Below, one piece after another: positions 6,010 through 6,535 of a stretch of 6,535 nt of DNA. The notes under the pieces are model-generated. The model did no database searches. It was not told where the DNA came from and saw nothing but the letters and a program-made list of their open reading frames with translations. Numbering within the stretch: the stretch's first letter is position 1; every line of letters starts with the position of its first letter. Position numbers and translations under genes: made by a program. Source of the stretch: Methylophaga sp. (lineage in GTDB: Bacteria; Pseudomonadota; Gammaproteobacteria; Nitrosococcales; Methylophagaceae); assembly GCA_014762585.1 (NCBI GenBank), contig JABURN010000057.1, positions 1-6,535 on the forward strand, in the 5' to 3' direction.

Positions 6010-6038
6010 ACTGATCGCAATCAATCACCGCTCAGCCC

Positions 6039-6047
6039 TGATAAAAT
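6039..6047 (+). promoter_or_regulatory. Extended -10 promoter candidate for hupB
   Basis: TGATAAAAT combines a TG extension (6039-6040) with TAAAAT (6042-6047; 5 of 6 matches to TATAAT). No good -35 lies at 16-18 bp, which an extended -10 can tolerate. The start would be near 6054, giving a leader of about 136 nt to hupB. E. coli hupB is also known to use several promoters. Confidence 0.45.
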
Positions 6048-6073
6048 CTTGCTCGAAACACAGTTCCGCCGTC

Positions 6074-6103
6074 TTGACACGTTAATTTTGCTGTAGTTAG
6101 ATA
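6074..6103 (+). promoter_or_regulatory. Consensus -35 with weak -10, candidate proximal promoter for hupB
   Basis: A perfect TTGACA (6074-6079) is followed after 18 bp by TAGATA (6098-6103; 3 of 6). GATACT at 6100-6105 matches better (4 of 6) but needs a 20-bp spacer. The exact -35 is the strongest single promoter element in this leader. The poor or badly spaced -10 suggests dependence on an activator or DNA topology. Confidence 0.45.
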
Positions 6104-6110
6104 CTCACAG

Positions 6111-6147
6111 TCCGGTATCGCTGAGCCAGGAAACAGTGAATCCGGTA
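6111..6147 (+). repeat. TCCGGTA direct repeat, 30-bp period, in hupB leader
   Basis: TCCGGTA occurs at 6111-6117 and again at 6141-6147, exactly 30 bp apart, or close to three helical turns. The copies lie just downstream of the candidate promoter at 6074-6103. They could be paired protein-binding half-sites; chance is not excluded for a 7-mer. Confidence 0.35.
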
Positions 6148-6156
6148 CTTGGATAC

Positions 6157-6174
6157 ATAACGATTAATAACGAT
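6157..6174 (+). repeat. ATAACGAT direct repeat, 10-bp period, before the hupB ribosome binding site
   Basis: ATAACGAT occurs at 6157-6164 and 6167-6174, separated by TA, so the units recur after 10 bp, about one helical turn. The second copy ends 2 nt before the hupB ribosome binding site. Such phasing fits a DNA-binding protein dimer or a leader element affecting translation. No known factor is recognised. Confidence 0.45.
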
Positions 6175-6175
6175 A

Positions 6176-6181
6176 TGAGGA
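6176..6181 (+). promoter_or_regulatory. Ribosome binding site that supports the hupB GTG start
   Basis: TGAGGA ends 8 nt before GTG at 6190. The match and spacing are good, and starting there gives a protein of exactly the family length. Confidence 0.75.
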
Positions 6182-6189
6182 ATTAAGCT

Positions 6190-6462
6190 GTGAATAAATC
6201 TGAACTCATCGATGCAGTTGCTGCAGCTGCAGACATCTCTAAAGCAAAAGCCGCCCAAGCTGTTGATGGCATGACATCAGCTGTTACCAAAGCGCTGAGC
6301 AAAGGCGACCAGGTCACGCTGGTTGGCTTCGGCACTTTCTCTGTTCGCGAGCGCGCTGCACGTACTGGCCGTAACCCACGTACAGGCGAAGAAATCAAAA
6401 TCGCTGCGGCTAAAATTCCTGCTTTCAAAGCTGGTAAAGCACTTAAAGATGCTGTAAACTAG
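6190..6462 (+). CDS. hupB: DNA-binding protein HU-beta
   Basis: HU is a small histone-like protein that binds DNA as a dimer, bends it without strong sequence preference, and helps compact the nucleoid. The 90-aa product has the same length as E. coli HupB and is clearly similar along its whole length. It opens with [11 protein letters not shown], has the dimer-core turn VGFGTF (45-50), and the DNA-binding arm [17 protein letters not shown] (53-69) with the intercalating Pro63. It ends in [10 protein letters not shown], as E. coli HupB does. The start is GTG, chosen by TGAGGA (6176-6181). Codon choice (GCT/GCA for Ala, AAA for Lys, CTG for Leu, CGT for Arg) fits a highly expressed gene. It is preceded by a 209-bp leader rather than by lon, its usual neighbour, and a tRNA-Val begins 12 bp after its stop. 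Confidence 0.97.
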   Translation: MNKSELIDAVAAAADISKAKAAQAVDGMTSAVTKALSKGDQVTLVGFGTFSVRERAARTGRNPRTGEEIKIAAAKIPAFKAGKALKDAVN

Positions 6463-6474
6463 TCTTTTTTCTTG

Positions 6475-6535
6475 GGGTGCTTAGCTCAGCTGGGAGAGCA
6501 TCGCCCTTACAAGGCGAGGGTCGGGGGTTCGATCC
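6475..6535 (+). tRNA. tRNA-Val (anticodon UAC), 3' end cut off by window edge
   Basis: The first 61 nt of a valine tRNA are present: acceptor 5' strand GGGTGCT, a D arm with AGCTCAGCTGGGAGAGC, and an anticodon stem TCGCC/GGCGA with all five pairs. The anticodon TAC lies at 6508-6510, followed by the start of the T arm with GGTTCGATCC. About 15 nt are missing. It begins 12 bp after the hupB stop. No convincing promoter is visible for it, so co-transcription from hupB is possible. More tRNAs may follow outside the window. Confidence 0.95.

Noticed and set aside
6183..6428. 81-codon minus-strand frame over hupB
   Set aside because: It is the reverse image of the biased hupB codons (Ala/Ser rich) and overlaps the gene entirely.
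6438..6470. Intrinsic terminator after hupB
   Set aside because: A T6 run is present, but the only stem before it (AGCA/TGCT) has four pairs and lies several bases away, so it is too weak to call.

Overview
The window looks like core chromosome of a gammaproteobacterium. The evidence is the gene order lptD-surA-pdxA-rsmA, which matches the conserved enterobacterial and pseudomonad arrangement, together with an HU-beta protein and tRNAs that closely resemble the E. coli ones. Base composition appears to be roughly half G+C by eye. The genus cannot be fixed from the sequence. No mobile element, CRISPR array, phage gene or unfamiliar protein family was seen.

Layout. Positions 1-286 hold a minus-strand tRNA cluster, read in the order tRNA-Ala(GGC), tRNA-Glu(UUC), then a second tRNA-Glu(UUC) cut by the window edge. 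It is driven by a near-consensus sigma-70 promoter at 302-330. A good intrinsic terminator (74-104) lies between the two Glu genes, so the second copy may be expressed less. Positions 331-572 form a divergent control region with a perfect 14-bp palindrome, two weak promoter candidates and a six-codon mini-ORF running into the lptD ribosome binding site.

Positions 573-5980 carry lptD, surA, pdxA and rsmA on the plus strand. An 86-bp gap with a perfect TATAAT box precedes surA. surA and pdxA overlap by one base, and pdxA and rsmA are separated by one base. LptD and SurA serve outer-membrane biogenesis: LptD inserts lipopolysaccharide, and SurA folds beta-barrel proteins including LptD. PdxA makes the pyridoxal phosphate precursor, and RsmA dimethylates 16S rRNA. 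The operon stops at rsmA; the apaG and apaH genes that often follow are absent.

Positions 5981-6189 are a non-coding leader with a hairpin over the rsmA stop, two promoter candidates and two sets of short direct repeats spaced 30 and 10 bp apart. The leader feeds hupB (GTG start), and a tRNA-Val(UAC) begins 12 bp after hupB and runs off the window end.

The protein genes are intact and ordinary. The points worth a second look are regulatory or structural: the terminator and complementary flanks in the tRNA cluster, the divergent palindrome, the mini-ORF, the hupB leader repeats, and the rsmA-hupB junction.
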